From the NCBI RefSeq assembly GCF_008923365.1, contig NZ_WBMR01000001.1, forward strand, positions 186,001 to 250,000: a DNA stretch of 64,000 nucleotides, given 5' to 3'. The DNA comes from Actinomadura montaniterrae. GTDB lineage: Bacteria > Actinomycetota > Actinomycetes > Streptosporangiales > Streptosporangiaceae. Positions 49,815 to 58,434 of the stretch are shown here, piece after piece; the stretch's first letter is position 1; every line of letters starts with the position of its first letter. The translations under genes and the position numbers were made by a program. Below the pieces are notes generated by a model. That model did no database searches and was not told the origin of the DNA. It saw nothing but the letters and a program-made list of their open reading frames with translations.

Positions 49815-50732
49815 ATGGCCTTCACCGACGCCTCGCTCACCGCGCTGCGGGTGTTCCGCGAAGTGGCCGAGCGCGGCACCCTCACCGCGGCCGCCACCGC
49901 CCTCGGCTACACCCAGTCCGCGGTGTCCCGCCAGATCGCCTCACTGGAACGCGCGGCCGGCACCCCGCTGCTGCACCGCCGCCACGACGGCGTGCGCCTC
50001 ACCCCCGCCGGGCAGATCGTCCTGCGCCGCGCCGCCACCGTCGTCGACCAGCTCGACGCCACCGCGCGGGAACTGGCCGGGCTGCCCGACGAACACGCCA
50101 CCGTCCGGCTCGGCTGGTTCACCAGCGCCGGCGCCTGGCTCCTGCCCACCGCCCTGACCGCCCTGCACCGCACCCACCCGGCCATCACCGTCACCACCCG
50201 CGAAGGCAGCACTCCCGCCCTGGTCCGCGCGCTGCGCGCCGGCACCATCGACCTGGCGCTGCTGGCCTCCGCACCGCCGTTCCGCCCGCCCGACGACCAG
50301 ACCCCCGCCCTGGTCCTGCGCACACTCACCGAACGCGGCCTGCGCGTCGCCGTCCCCGAAACCCACCCGCTCGCCCGGGGCGAGGCGATCGACGTCACCG
50401 ACCTGCACGGTCAACGCTGGATCGCCGGCACCGGCCAGGAGCGGGTCATGGGCGTATGGCCCGGACTGGACGAACGACCCCACATCGCCCACACCGCCCG
50501 CGACTGGCTCGCCAAAGTCCACCTGGTCGCCGCCGGCCTCGGCATCACCACCGTCCCCGCCGCCCTCACCCCCGCCATGCCCCCAGGGGTCCGCGTCCTG
50601 CCCGTCCGAGGCGGCCCCGCCGAACAACGACGCATCCTGCTCGCCCACCTCCCCCGCCCACTCCCACAACCCGCCGCCCGCCTCGCCGACGCCCTCCGCA
50701 CCGCCGCCCTCCAAACCGACGTCTCACCCTGA
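49815..50732 (+). CDS. LysR-family transcriptional regulator
   Basis: A 305-residue regulator. The winged helix-turn-helix occupies residues 8-66 (TALRVFREVAERGTLTAAAT, ALGYTQSAVSRQIASLERAA, LLHRRHDGVRLTPAG); the effector domain covers about 95-300 (VRLGWFTSAGAWLLP, LVAAGLGITTVPAALTPAM). It starts 70 bp from the divergent SDR operon and probably controls it. ATG 49815 gives the family N-terminus; the upstream GTG-like starts do not. Confidence 0.93.
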   Translation: MAFTDASLTALRVFREVAERGTLTAAATALGYTQSAVSRQIASLERAAGTPLLHRRHDGVRLTPAGQIVLRRAATVVDQLDATARELAGLPDEHATVRLGWFTSAGAWLLPTALTALHRTHPAITVTTREGSTPALVRALRAGTIDLALLASAPPFRPPDDQTPALVLRTLTERGLRVAVPETHPLARGEAIDVTDLHGQRWIAGTGQERVMGVWPGLDERPHIAHTARDWLAKVHLVAAGLGITTVPAALTPAMPPGVRVLPVRGGPAEQRRILLAHLPRPLPQPAARLADALRTAALQTDVSP

Positions 50733-50989
50733 CCCCACCCCCGCAAGCCCAGTACGCCGCAACCGAGGGCAGGGACAACACCCTGCGGCGGATGCTGCAC
50801 GAATCAACAACCCCCCGCCGATGAGCTCCAGGCGCTCAACATCACCGGGATGTATCCCGGCTCAGGGCTGGTGGACGCGGCGGGTCGGTCACCGCCGAAT
50901 TCCTGCGCCGCCGGCTCGGCGCCCGTGCCGCGGGAGCGGCCGCGAGCTGACGCGCCGCGGCCGTCCACGCGCCGTCTCGTGGACGTCCG

Positions 50990-52702
50990 TCATCCGTCGC
51001 CGAGCACCACCGTCTTGTGTGGCGTCGAGGCGGTGACGAGGTCGTCGTTGAGGACCAGGGCACCGCCGGCCGCGCTCTGGATGCCGTACAGGTGATCGGG
51101 CCGGGGGAGCGTCGGGGACACGCGGGCCAGCAGCGCGCCGGTCCGGGCGTCGTTGACCTCGACGTGGTCGACGATCTCTCCGCCGTGGTCGCTGGTGAGG
51201 GTGTAGACGCGTCCGTCGGCGACGGCCATCGGGGACCTGAGCTGCGTCGTCTCGTCGGCGCCGGGGAAGGGGAAGCTCCAGAGCCGGCGCCCGGAGACCG
51301 GGTCGGTGGCGCAGATCCCGTCATGGTGGTCTCGATGGGAGTGAATCCGGCACGGGCCATAACCGGTCTCGGCGTCGAAGATCTTGCCGTCGCCGTCGAT
51401 GGGCTGGCGGTGCTCACCGAGCTCCGCGCCGGTCGTGGCGTCGTAGACGGCCTCCCGTTCCAGTGTCCAGACCACCATTCTGTTGCGGTCGAGGGCGTCG
51501 ACCTTGATGGGAAGCTCGCGGGCGTGCTCCCTGCCCGGCCACCAGCTCGCGAAGCTCTTGCTCCACCGGCGGCGTCCGGTGTCGGCGTCGTAGCCTTCCA
51601 GCAGCAGCCCGGTCTCCGGGCACTGGCGGCGGAGGATCAGCGTGGTTCCGATGGTGCCGTCCACTCCCTCATCGCACCGGTCGCGCAGCCGCCAGCGCCG
51701 GTGACCCGTCGCCGGGTCCAGCACGCTCAGGTCCCGGTAGGCGGGTATGGCGACCATCCGGCCGATGTAGGACGAGCCGCGGTCCAGCACGACCGGATCG
51801 CCGGGGACCGTACGGTCCCAGCGCACCTTGCCCGTCCGCACGTCGAGCATCATGGCCGTCATCGGCGCCTCGGTGTCGTCGGTGTCGTGGTCGACATGGG
51901 CCCACACCGTCAGCAGCCGTCCGGTGGACGGGTCGAGGTCGGCGTCGACCAGTTGGTGATCGCGGCGGGTGAGCCGCCAGTAGGTGGTGGACGGCCGGAC
52001 GCCGGACGCCGTCACCGAGCCGGAGTTGCGGGCCGCCCGGATCACGATGCCGCGGTAGGTCAGGACATCGAACGGATAGGTCATGACCACGTGCTGCGGG
52101 TGTTGCGGGGCCTGGGCGGCGATCGGGGTCGGGAAGGAGCCGTGCGGGCCGTCCATCGTCCAGTCCGGGCGGTTGTGGCGGGCGTCCCATTGCAGCCACA
52201 GCCCGGAGGCGCCCACCATGATCCCGGCGGTGACCGCGGCGGTGGCGGGCGACGGGACGCGCACCCGGCGGCGGGGCGTGACCGGCTCGGGGGTGGCCGG
52301 CTCAGGGGTGACCGGTCCGGCCTGGCCGCCGGTGCGGAGCGCGGACTCCAGCCGCTCCAGGCGTTCGAGTCGCTGCACCGCCGAGGCCGGGGTGACGATC
52401 GCCGCGCCGACCAGGACGACCGCGGTGCCCAGCGTCTGCTCGTCGTGGGATGCGATGAGCATGGCCGCGCTCATGACGAGCACCGCCACCGGCACCCCCA
52501 GGTACAGCCACCCGCACCGGCGGATCCGGCGGCGCGTGAACGCGCTCAGCGCGAGCGTCGGCTCGTCTAGGGCCGGGTCGGCGGGCGGGACGCATTTGCG
52601 GACCGCGCGTGCCACCGCAGCCCGCTCGGTGACGGGCAGCCGCCGGACCGGTTCGGGGAGCTTGCGGCTCTGCCAGCACCGGTCGCCGAGCCGGCTCAGC
52701 AT
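50990..52702 (-). CDS. Membrane-anchored PQQ-like beta-propeller protein
   Basis: A 570-residue protein. Residues 1-50 are cytoplasmic and basic; TM helices are near WLYLGVPVAVLVMSAAMLIA (about 64-84), TAVVLVGAAIVTPASAV (92-108) and AAVTAGIMVGASGLWLQW (154-171). The rest forms repeats of PQQ-propeller type: LDVRTGKVRWDRTVPG, LDPATGHRRWRLR, YDADTGRRRWSKSF, TDPVSGRRLWSFPF, NDARTGALLARV. The W-type motif (GxxxW) without catalytic residues suggests a sensing or binding propeller outside the membrane rather than a dehydrogenase. No partner gene is adjacent. Confidence 0.88.
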   Translation of the reverse strand: MLSRLGDRCWQSRKLPEPVRRLPVTERAAVARAVRKCVPPADPALDEPTLALSAFTRRRIRRCGWLYLGVPVAVLVMSAAMLIASHDEQTLGTAVVLVGAAIVTPASAVQRLERLERLESALRTGGQAGPVTPEPATPEPVTPRRRVRVPSPATAAVTAGIMVGASGLWLQWDARHNRPDWTMDGPHGSFPTPIAAQAPQHPQHVVMTYPFDVLTYRGIVIRAARNSGSVTASGVRPSTTYWRLTRRDHQLVDADLDPSTGRLLTVWAHVDHDTDDTEAPMTAMMLDVRTGKVRWDRTVPGDPVVLDRGSSYIGRMVAIPAYRDLSVLDPATGHRRWRLRDRCDEGVDGTIGTTLILRRQCPETGLLLEGYDADTGRRRWSKSFASWWPGREHARELPIKVDALDRNRMVVWTLEREAVYDATTGAELGEHRQPIDGDGKIFDAETGYGPCRIHSHRDHHDGICATDPVSGRRLWSFPFPGADETTQLRSPMAVADGRVYTLTSDHGGEIVDHVEVNDARTGALLARVSPTLPRPDHLYGIQSAAGGALVLNDDLVTASTPHKTVVLGDG

Positions 52703-53316
52703 TCCGCGCGGCGGGGACGGCGACGTGGGGGCTGTTCTGGGCGGACCGCGAGCTCGGGCATGCCACCGTTTCCAGACGTTCGACGGGATTCGGCGCGGGG
52801 TGATCCACTTATACAGGATCAGTCCGACATCGTCCGTCAGATGCGTCAGGAAGGGCGGTCCGGTTTCGTGCGGCCGGTCGCAGGCCGGTGGGCGGTCAGC
52901 CGGCGGGGGCGAGGCGGACGGGGAAGCCGCCGGTCGCGATGCGGCCCCAGCGGTCGATGGTGATGCAGATGAGGGACTTGTCCTGGCGGCGCATCGCCTC
53001 GCTGCACTCCTCCCAGTCGGGGCCTCGCCGGCCAGGTGCGGGCACCCGGCGGCGGGGTGAGGGGACGGGCTCGCAGCGGCCCGTCCCTCACCGCCCGACG
53101 GTCACTAGCGGCGTCTCGCATGCCGGGCAGCGGGTAGTGATCGGTGGGTGGCCGAGTGCCGGTTCACTCTCGACGACTCCGACAAGATCATCATCTTGGA
53201 CGGCGAGATCTACCAGCTTCAACTCGTCTCCCCCTTGATCTCATGCCGCCCGGCTGGCCCGGTGGGGGCGGGGCCTCGGGCATCAGTCGTCGTCGCGCGT
53301 CGGCGCGCGGGGGCGG
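52703..53316. other. Gene-poor stretch
   Basis: Mostly without recognisable genes. A short plus-strand frame at 53148 (MAECRFTLDDSDKIIILDGE) looks protein-like for about 30 codons. The only other candidate is the small minus-strand frame listed next. Confidence 0.35.
52896..53045 (-). CDS. Possible small protein of 49 residues
   Basis: From GTG 53045 the frame ends DWEECSEAMRRQDKSL, ICITIDRWGRIATGGFPVRL, APAG. The last 40 residues look like real protein and use typical codons, but the start is uncertain and I know no family. It could be the 3' end of a decayed gene. Confidence 0.3.
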   Translation of the reverse strand: MPAPGRRGPDWEECSEAMRRQDKSLICITIDRWGRIATGGFPVRLAPAG

Positions 53317-53448
53317 TTACTCGCTTTCGGTGGTGCGCTCGAGGGCTCGCGCGCGTTCCTCGGCGGCGCAGGCGCGTTCGGTGGCGGCGCCGAGCTGCTC
53401 GCGCACGGCCGCGGAGTCCGCGCGCGCGTCCTCCAGCGCGCGGCGCAT
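53317..53448 (-). CDS. Small coiled-coil ORF, probable fragment
   Basis: A 43-residue frame (RRALEDARADSAAVREQLGA, ATERACAAEERARALERTTE) that is almost entirely heptad-like Ala/Arg/Glu helix, as in the tails of KfrA-like or other coiled-coil DNA-binding proteins. A stop lies just before the ATG. It may be a remnant. Confidence 0.3.
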   Translation of the reverse strand: MRRALEDARADSAAVREQLGAATERACAAEERARALERTTESE

Positions 53449-53481
53449 GAATTCTCAAAGGGGTAAGCCCTTTCGTGTTTG

Positions 53482-53501
53482 ACGTGCTCACCCGAGCACG
53501 T
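53482..53501. repeat. 8-bp inverted repeat ACGTGCTC/GAGCACGT
   Basis: Perfect arms around ACCC. A second small hairpin AAAGGG-GTAAG-CCCTTT lies at 53457-53473. There is no U-run, so operator or hairpin rather than a classical terminator. Confidence 0.4.
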
Positions 53502-53734
53502 GGACAAAAAGATCCGCAGGTGGTGCGGCTTTGCTGCCCGTCTGCCGTGGCTTCGCGCGTGGCCCTGCTTGACCATTTGCGGAGCGTCTCGACGGACGGG
53601 ACGAGGCTCACAATCCTCCAGTGAGTGAGGGGCTGCAACCGAATCAAGCTCGACAAGAACTCCTTGGAACGCGGGGCTTCCGCAGGATCGTAGGGAACCG
53701 TGCTATGCAAGCGAGTTCGCCGGTGTTCACGCCT

Positions 53735-53760
53735 GTTAAAGGCTGTTAAATCTCGTTAGA
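53735..53760. repeat. Three hexamers phased at 10 bp (GTTAAA, GTTAAA, GTTAGA)
   Basis: The units begin at 53735, 53745 and 53755, exactly one helical turn apart, inside an unusually AT-rich intergenic region (53700-53830 also has TTAATTAATGA). This geometry suits cooperative binding of a protein or intrinsic bending. Confidence 0.45.
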
Positions 53761-54104
53761 TCTGTGCATCAGATTCGATACTTGCCGGGGCCATGTGTGT
53801 TAATTAATGAGCCCTGATTAAGAAGGGGTACGCCCTGGGCCAGATTGCTTCGCAGGTGGTGCGCTGATCAAGCTCTGACGGGCACGAATGTTGTATCCGT
53901 GCCGACTGGCTGCTTCCGGACGGTACACACCTCGGGCCCGGTCGGATCGTCTCCGGCCGGGCCTGACGCGTCCTCGCGACACCGCGGCGAGGTCTCCCCC
54001 TGTCGATCACGGCAGCGGGCTACGGTCGGGGGCCGTGCACCGGATCCGCGACGCCGTCGCCCCCCCTCCGCCAACCCGGATACCGCTCCTATTTCAGCGG
54101 TCGG

Positions 54105-55304
54105 ATGATCAGCGTTCTCGGGTCGACCGTCGCCCCGCTCGCCCTGGCCGCCGCGCTCTCCGGCGGCCGCCACGGCGGCACGCACACCGCGCTGGTCCTG
54201 GCGACCGAGTACGTCCTGTACCTGGCCGCGATGCCGATCATGGGACTGCGCGTCGACCGGTCCACCAACCTGCGGGCCGTCCTGGTGACCTCCCAGCTCG
54301 GTGCCGCAGCCGGGCAGATCGCCGAAGCGGCCCTGCTGTTGGCCGGCGTCCGCAGTGTCGTGCCGATCGCGGTCGCCGCCGGCGCCGGAGCGATCGCGGC
54401 GAGCCTGTCGACCGTCACCGGGATGCGGCTCGTCCCGCAGCTGCTCGACCGGACGCTGCTGCAGCAGGCCAACGCGACGCTGCGGGTCGTGCAGATGTCG
54501 CTGGCCGTCTTCGGGCCCGCCGTCGCCGGCATCCTTATCGGGATCGTCAACCCCGGGTGGCTGATCGCCTGGGATGCCTGCACCTTTCTTCTTGCCGCGC
54601 TGGTCTTCGCCCGTCTCCCGATCCCCTCGGACGGCGGAGACACTGTGGTGTACTCGGGAAAAGGACGGGCGGGGGAGACGCTGCCGCCCGTGACGCTCGC
54701 CGAGGGACTGCGGGCCTTCGCCGCACGGCGGTGGCTGATCGCGCTGTCCCTATCGGAGGCGGTCGGGCAAGCGGCGTTCCAAGCCGGATTCATCCTGGGC
54801 CCTCTGTTCGCCGCCCGCACGCTCGGAGGCGCTGGCGGGTGGGGTTTGATCAACGCTGGACTCGCAGCAGGGAGCGCGGTCGGCGCGGTGGCCGCGCTGC
54901 TCGCCCGCGTCGACCGGGCCGGATGGGCGATCTCGGGCGGCCAGGCCGCGATGGCCATGGGGTTCCTGGCCATGGGAACCGGCTGCCCGCTGCCCGTCAT
55001 CGTCGCCGCGACCGCGCTCGGCGGGGCCCTGGCCGGGCCGGGCGGAGTCGCCCGACGCAGCGTCGTCCAGGTCCACGTCCCGCATCAGCAGCTCGGCCGG
55101 GTCGCCGGCCACATCGAGACCATCAGCTCCGTCCCGATCCCACTGGCCTACCTCGCCGCGGGCCGCGCCGCCGACACCATCGGCGCCCGCCCGGTGATGG
55201 CGGTCTGCGCGGCAGTGATGCTCGCCGCGGGCACGGCGCCGCTGCTGCTGCGCGAGTTCCGGCACCTCCGCCTCGAGCAGCCCGTCGCGGTGGAGTCCGC
55301 GTAG
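54105..55304 (+). CDS. MFS transporter with a probable poly-C frameshift at its start
   Basis: A 399-residue permease with about 10-12 TM helices, typical of actinomycete drug-efflux MFS (ALVLATEYVLYLAAMPIMGL, AVAAGAGAIAASLSTVTG, SLAVFGPAVAGILIGIV, GVARRSVVQVHVPHQQLGRV). The ATG at 54105 starts within the first TM helix (ISVLGSTVAPLALA). Upstream, GTG 54034 in another frame reads HRIRDAVAP and, if the C7 run at 54060-54066 had six C, would continue in frame as LRQPGYRSYFSGR-MISVLG, the expected N-terminus. So the gene is either frameshifted, phase-variable or misread. Function as exporter is inferred from family. Confidence 0.8.
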   Translation: MISVLGSTVAPLALAAALSGGRHGGTHTALVLATEYVLYLAAMPIMGLRVDRSTNLRAVLVTSQLGAAAGQIAEAALLLAGVRSVVPIAVAAGAGAIAASLSTVTGMRLVPQLLDRTLLQQANATLRVVQMSLAVFGPAVAGILIGIVNPGWLIAWDACTFLLAALVFARLPIPSDGGDTVVYSGKGRAGETLPPVTLAEGLRAFAARRWLIALSLSEAVGQAAFQAGFILGPLFAARTLGGAGGWGLINAGLAAGSAVGAVAALLARVDRAGWAISGGQAAMAMGFLAMGTGCPLPVIVAATALGGALAGPGGVARRSVVQVHVPHQQLGRVAGHIETISSVPIPLAYLAAGRAADTIGARPVMAVCAAVMLAAGTAPLLLREFRHLRLEQPVAVESA

Positions 55305-56075
55305 GAGATCGAGGGCTTCCGGGGGCGGCCGCTCAGTCGGAAGGCGGTCAACGACCTGCTCCTGCTGACGAGCGAGGAGCTCGACCCTGGAGATCAGGTA
55401 CGGCGCGTACGTCATGAATGTCTCGAAGGTGCGGCACGGCAAGTGGCGCGTGCTCACGCTGATGGTGGCGGTATCGATCGACCCGGCTACGGCGCGGACG
55501 ACCGGTGCGGGGCGCTCCGACGACCCAGTTCATGCCCGAGAGGCCGGACGAGGCGCACAACTCGGCCTTCTTTCGAAACCAGCACAGGCGGAGGCCTCAG
55601 AAGCCGGGGAGCAGCCCGTGTTCTTGCTGGTGCTGGCCGGTATCAATCGACCAGCTACTTGGACGGTCGGCGGCCACCGGTTCGCTCTTTGTGTTCGATG
55701 AGGCGGGCGGGGCTGGTGGGACGCCGGACGAGTCACGTACGAACTCTCACCGGAGGGGTTCACACTGGCGTCACGGCTCTTGGCCGGCGCTGGAAACGGC
55801 GGCGGCCCCCTGCTCGCAACAGGGAGCCGCCGCCAGCGCAGAGACACGACCTCCGGAAAGGGCGGACCCCGCCTGTGACCCTACGACCAATCCAGCAGGA
55901 CGAGCAGCCACCGGCCACTGATCCGGTGAGGAGGACGCGTCCCCGGGTGCCGTCGCCTCCGAGACGGCAGCTGACCACACGGCCCGGGCGGCAGTTCAGG
56001 GTCGCCAGCGGTTTCCTCGGCCCAACCAGCGCCTTGGTCCTCGGCTCGGTCTTCGGGCAGGGACTGACCGCGATC
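55305..56075. other. Gap after MFS gene, no supported gene
   Basis: About 770 bp. A minus-strand frame near 55415 (TYAPYLISRVELLARQQEQ) and a plus-strand one (NVSKVRHGKWRVLTLMVAVS) look briefly protein-like but belong to no family I know. Confidence 0.35.
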
Positions 56076-56237
56076 ATGTGCATGAGCCTCCTTTTGACCG
56101 TGATCGCGCTGGCCGTCACCGCGTTCATGGTCGTGGCGTTCGCCTCGGAGGAGAGAGCTGAGCGCGTGTACCGGCTGCTGCGGTTGATCATTGGCCGACC
56201 AGAACCCAAGGCGCCGAAACCCTCCTCCCCGGCATGA
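56076..56237 (+). CDS. Small single-helix membrane protein
   Basis: A 53-residue protein: one TM helix (LLLTVIALAVTAFMVVAFAS) and a basic tail (EERAERVYRLLRLIIGRPEP). The tail is a form I recall in small actinomycete phage/plasmid proteins. The frame is open further upstream, so the start could be earlier. Its stop overlaps the ATG of the IS5-type fragment (ATGA), probably by chance. Confidence 0.45.
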   Translation: MCMSLLLTVIALAVTAFMVVAFASEERAERVYRLLRLIIGRPEPKAPKPSSPA

Positions 56238-56587
56238 GCGTTCCTCGCCGGGGGAGTGAGCGGATCCGCGCGGTGCCGCCCGTCCGGGGCCGGGTCGGTC
56301 GGCCTCGGCGACGACCCGGGGGGCTGGCCGACCGCGGCTACGACCACGACAAATACCGGCGCCTCTTCTGGGCCAAGGGCATCAAACCGGTCATCGCCCG
56401 CCGCGGCACCCCGCACGGGTCCGGGCTGGGCGTCCACCGCTACGTCGTCGAACGCACCATCGGCCTGCTGCACTGGTTCCGCCGCTTACGCATCCGCTGG
56501 GAGATCCGCGACGACATCCACGAGCTTCATGATCCTCGCCGCAGCCATCATCTGCTGGCGACGCCTCGTCCGCTGATTCTGTTATGA
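56234..56587 (+). pseudogene. IS5-family transposase C-terminal fragment, frameshifted
   Basis: The frame contains PPVRGRVGRPRRRP, DRGYDHDKYRRLFWAKGIKP, HGSGLGVHRYVVERTIGLLH, WFRRLRIRWEIRDDIHE, the second half of an IS5/ISL2-type transposase including the YVVERT Glu region. After DDIHE the correct continuation (FMILAAAIICWRRLVR) is in another frame. The N-terminal half is missing. Confidence 0.75.
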
Positions 56588-56670
56588 CCTCTAAGCGTTC
56601 CTTCATCTGGTCGCGCGGACCCGAGCGGAGGGCATACCAGGGCGCGGTTGCGGGTGACAGGATCGCCCGC

Positions 56671-57243
56671 ATGAGAGGCAAGACGTGGTTGGTCGTGGTC
56701 GCCGGCAGGGTGCTCGCGGGTGGCGTCGTCATGTGGCAGCAAGCCTGGCGGGTGTGGCCGCCCGCGCCGCACGTGGACGGGCGCTTGACCGCCGCCGCCC
56801 TGCCGGTGATCGACCGGTATTCGGAGAGCGGCCGCGCTTTGGTCCGGCCCGGCGGGCTGCCCGCGCGGACACGTCCGCGTTGGTTCTGCGCCGAAGAGCC
56901 GATCGAGACCGAGCGGCGCGGTTCCCGGGTGCGGGTGTCGCTTGAGGTCGCGTGCAATGCCTACGCTCGACAGGACGGAGTTCTGGTGACCGGCGCCGGG
57001 ACGCGGATGCCGCTGCAGGTAACGCCGGATCACGGTGGTGGCATCCCGGTCGTGCTGGACGTGGTGCGGCCGGTTGACGGCGCGGGGTTCCGCCCATCTC
57101 TCGAGCGAACGTTCTCCCGGCGCGGGATCGCCGAGCTGGACCGGCGTCACCGCATCGGCGCGGTCGTGGGCTCTCCGGACGCCGAGGCCGCGCGCGTGTT
57201 CGGGTTCGCTCCCGGCACCAAGGCCCGGATCTACGGCGGTTGA
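56671..57243 (+). CDS. Hypothetical protein with N-terminal membrane anchor
   Basis: A 190-residue protein that I do not recognise. Residues 4-24 (KTWLVVVAGRVLAGGVVMW) form a signal anchor; the rest is soluble and beta-rich (PRWFCAEEPIETERRGSRVR, VACNAYARQDGVLVTGAG, GGGIPVVLDVVRPVDGAGFR) with two Cys that might form a disulfide outside the cell. It starts at ATG 56671. It is transcribed alone, just after the IS fragment. Confidence 0.65.
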   Translation: MRGKTWLVVVAGRVLAGGVVMWQQAWRVWPPAPHVDGRLTAAALPVIDRYSESGRALVRPGGLPARTRPRWFCAEEPIETERRGSRVRVSLEVACNAYARQDGVLVTGAGTRMPLQVTPDHGGGIPVVLDVVRPVDGAGFRPSLERTFSRRGIAELDRRHRIGAVVGSPDAEAARVFGFAPGTKARIYGG

Positions 57244-57508
57244 GCGCAGCAAGACGAGCGGGGGACGCTAACCCTCGCTGAGCACCGGCGATGAGTCGCA
57301 CAAAATGGGCTGTCCAAGGCTCAAACGCGGCGGCCTGGCAATCCCCCCAGCGCGCGGCCCATCCGGGCCGGGCGGGTGGCATGGGGGGCGGTACATCAAC
57401 CCACGAAGTGCATCGACTGCGGTCCACAGGACCTAAGCCACCCGCATCCGAACAGCCAACGGCGGTAACTCCGCCTGAGCCGGCCCGATGACTGGGCGTT
57501 TTGGGGTG

Positions 57509-58396
57509 TCAGCTGACTCTTTGGGCGAGAGAGACGATGATCCCTTCCGGGCCGCGCACGTAGGCCATCCGCCATGACTGCTCGTGCTGGCCGACGCCCC
57601 CGACGAGTCCGTAGCCGTCGGCGGCGAGCTGGTCGAGTGTCGCGTCGAGGTCGTCGACCTCGAAGGCCACGTTGCGCAGCCCGAGCTCGTTGGCCATGGC
57701 GTCGGGGGTGCCGGGCCGGTGGTCGGGCCGGTCGAAGCTGGACAGTTCCAGTGTGGTTCCGCCGTCGGGGGCGGCGAGCATCACGATGTGGGTGCGGGCG
57801 TCGGGGATGCCGATGACGGTGTCGAGGAACTCGCCCTCGACGGCCATGGGGTCGCCTTGGGCTTCGAGGCCGAGCCGGACGAAGAACTCGGCCGCCGCGG
57901 CCAGGTCCGCGACGGTGATACCGACGTGGTCGAAGCGGCGGATGCGGGAACCCGGCCGCGCTGCGGGGTCCGGTGCCTGACCTGAGGATGCCTGGTCGAC
58001 GTGGGGCGGGTCTGACGCGCGGGGTGCTGTGCCGTCGTCCAGCGCGATCAGCGCGACCCACCGCTCCTGGTCGCGGGGGTAGGGGATGTCGGTGTACTTC
58101 GCGACGAGCCGGTCGACGATGGTCCAGGCGTCTTGGCCGGTGATCCAGTCGATGACGCGGCCGCGGACGGCGACGGGCCTGAACGGGTCGTCGGCGGGCG
58201 CGATGGACAGGGCGAGGCGGGGGTCGCGCCGCAGGTTGCGTGCCTTGCGTGTGCTGGGTCCGGTGAACAGCACGATGTGGTCGTCGTCGGTTCCGATGTA
58301 CACGGGCGTGCTGTGGGGTGCGCCGTCGGGCAGGACGGTGGCCAGGTGCGCGATCGCCGGACCGTCCAGGACGCGTCGGAGTTCGGTGTCGAGCAT
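57509..58396 (-). CDS. Fusion of a PPOX/F420-type split-barrel domain with a VOC domain
   Basis: A 295-residue two-domain protein. Residues 1-135 form a PPOX-class F420-dependent oxidoreductase (LRRVLDGPAIAHLATVLPDG, STPVYIGTDDDHIVLFTG, ARNLRRDPRLALSIAPADDP). Residues 160-293 form a VOC domain (IRRFDHVGITVADLAAAAEF, AAPDGGTTLELSSFDRPDHR, LRNVAFEVDDLDATLDQLAA, YVRGPEGIIVSLAQRV). The linker is 25 residues and Pro/Ala-rich. These domains are normally separate proteins. ATG 58396 has AAGGAAAAG upstream. It follows an epimerase gene by 38 bp in one operon. Confidence 0.87.
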   Translation of the reverse strand: MLDTELRRVLDGPAIAHLATVLPDGAPHSTPVYIGTDDDHIVLFTGPSTRKARNLRRDPRLALSIAPADDPFRPVAVRGRVIDWITGQDAWTIVDRLVAKYTDIPYPRDQERWVALIALDDGTAPRASDPPHVDQASSGQAPDPAARPGSRIRRFDHVGITVADLAAAAEFFVRLGLEAQGDPMAVEGEFLDTVIGIPDARTHIVMLAAPDGGTTLELSSFDRPDHRPGTPDAMANELGLRNVAFEVDDLDATLDQLAADGYGLVGGVGQHEQSWRMAYVRGPEGIIVSLAQRVS

Positions 58397-58434
58397 TTCT
58401 TTTCCTTCGTTACGCGGGGTGGGCGGGGTGCTGG

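Noticed and set aside
53148..53450. Plus-strand 100-codon frame beginning MAECRFTLDD
   Set aside because: Only the first 30 residues look protein-like; the rest is Arg-rich antisense to the coiled-coil frame.
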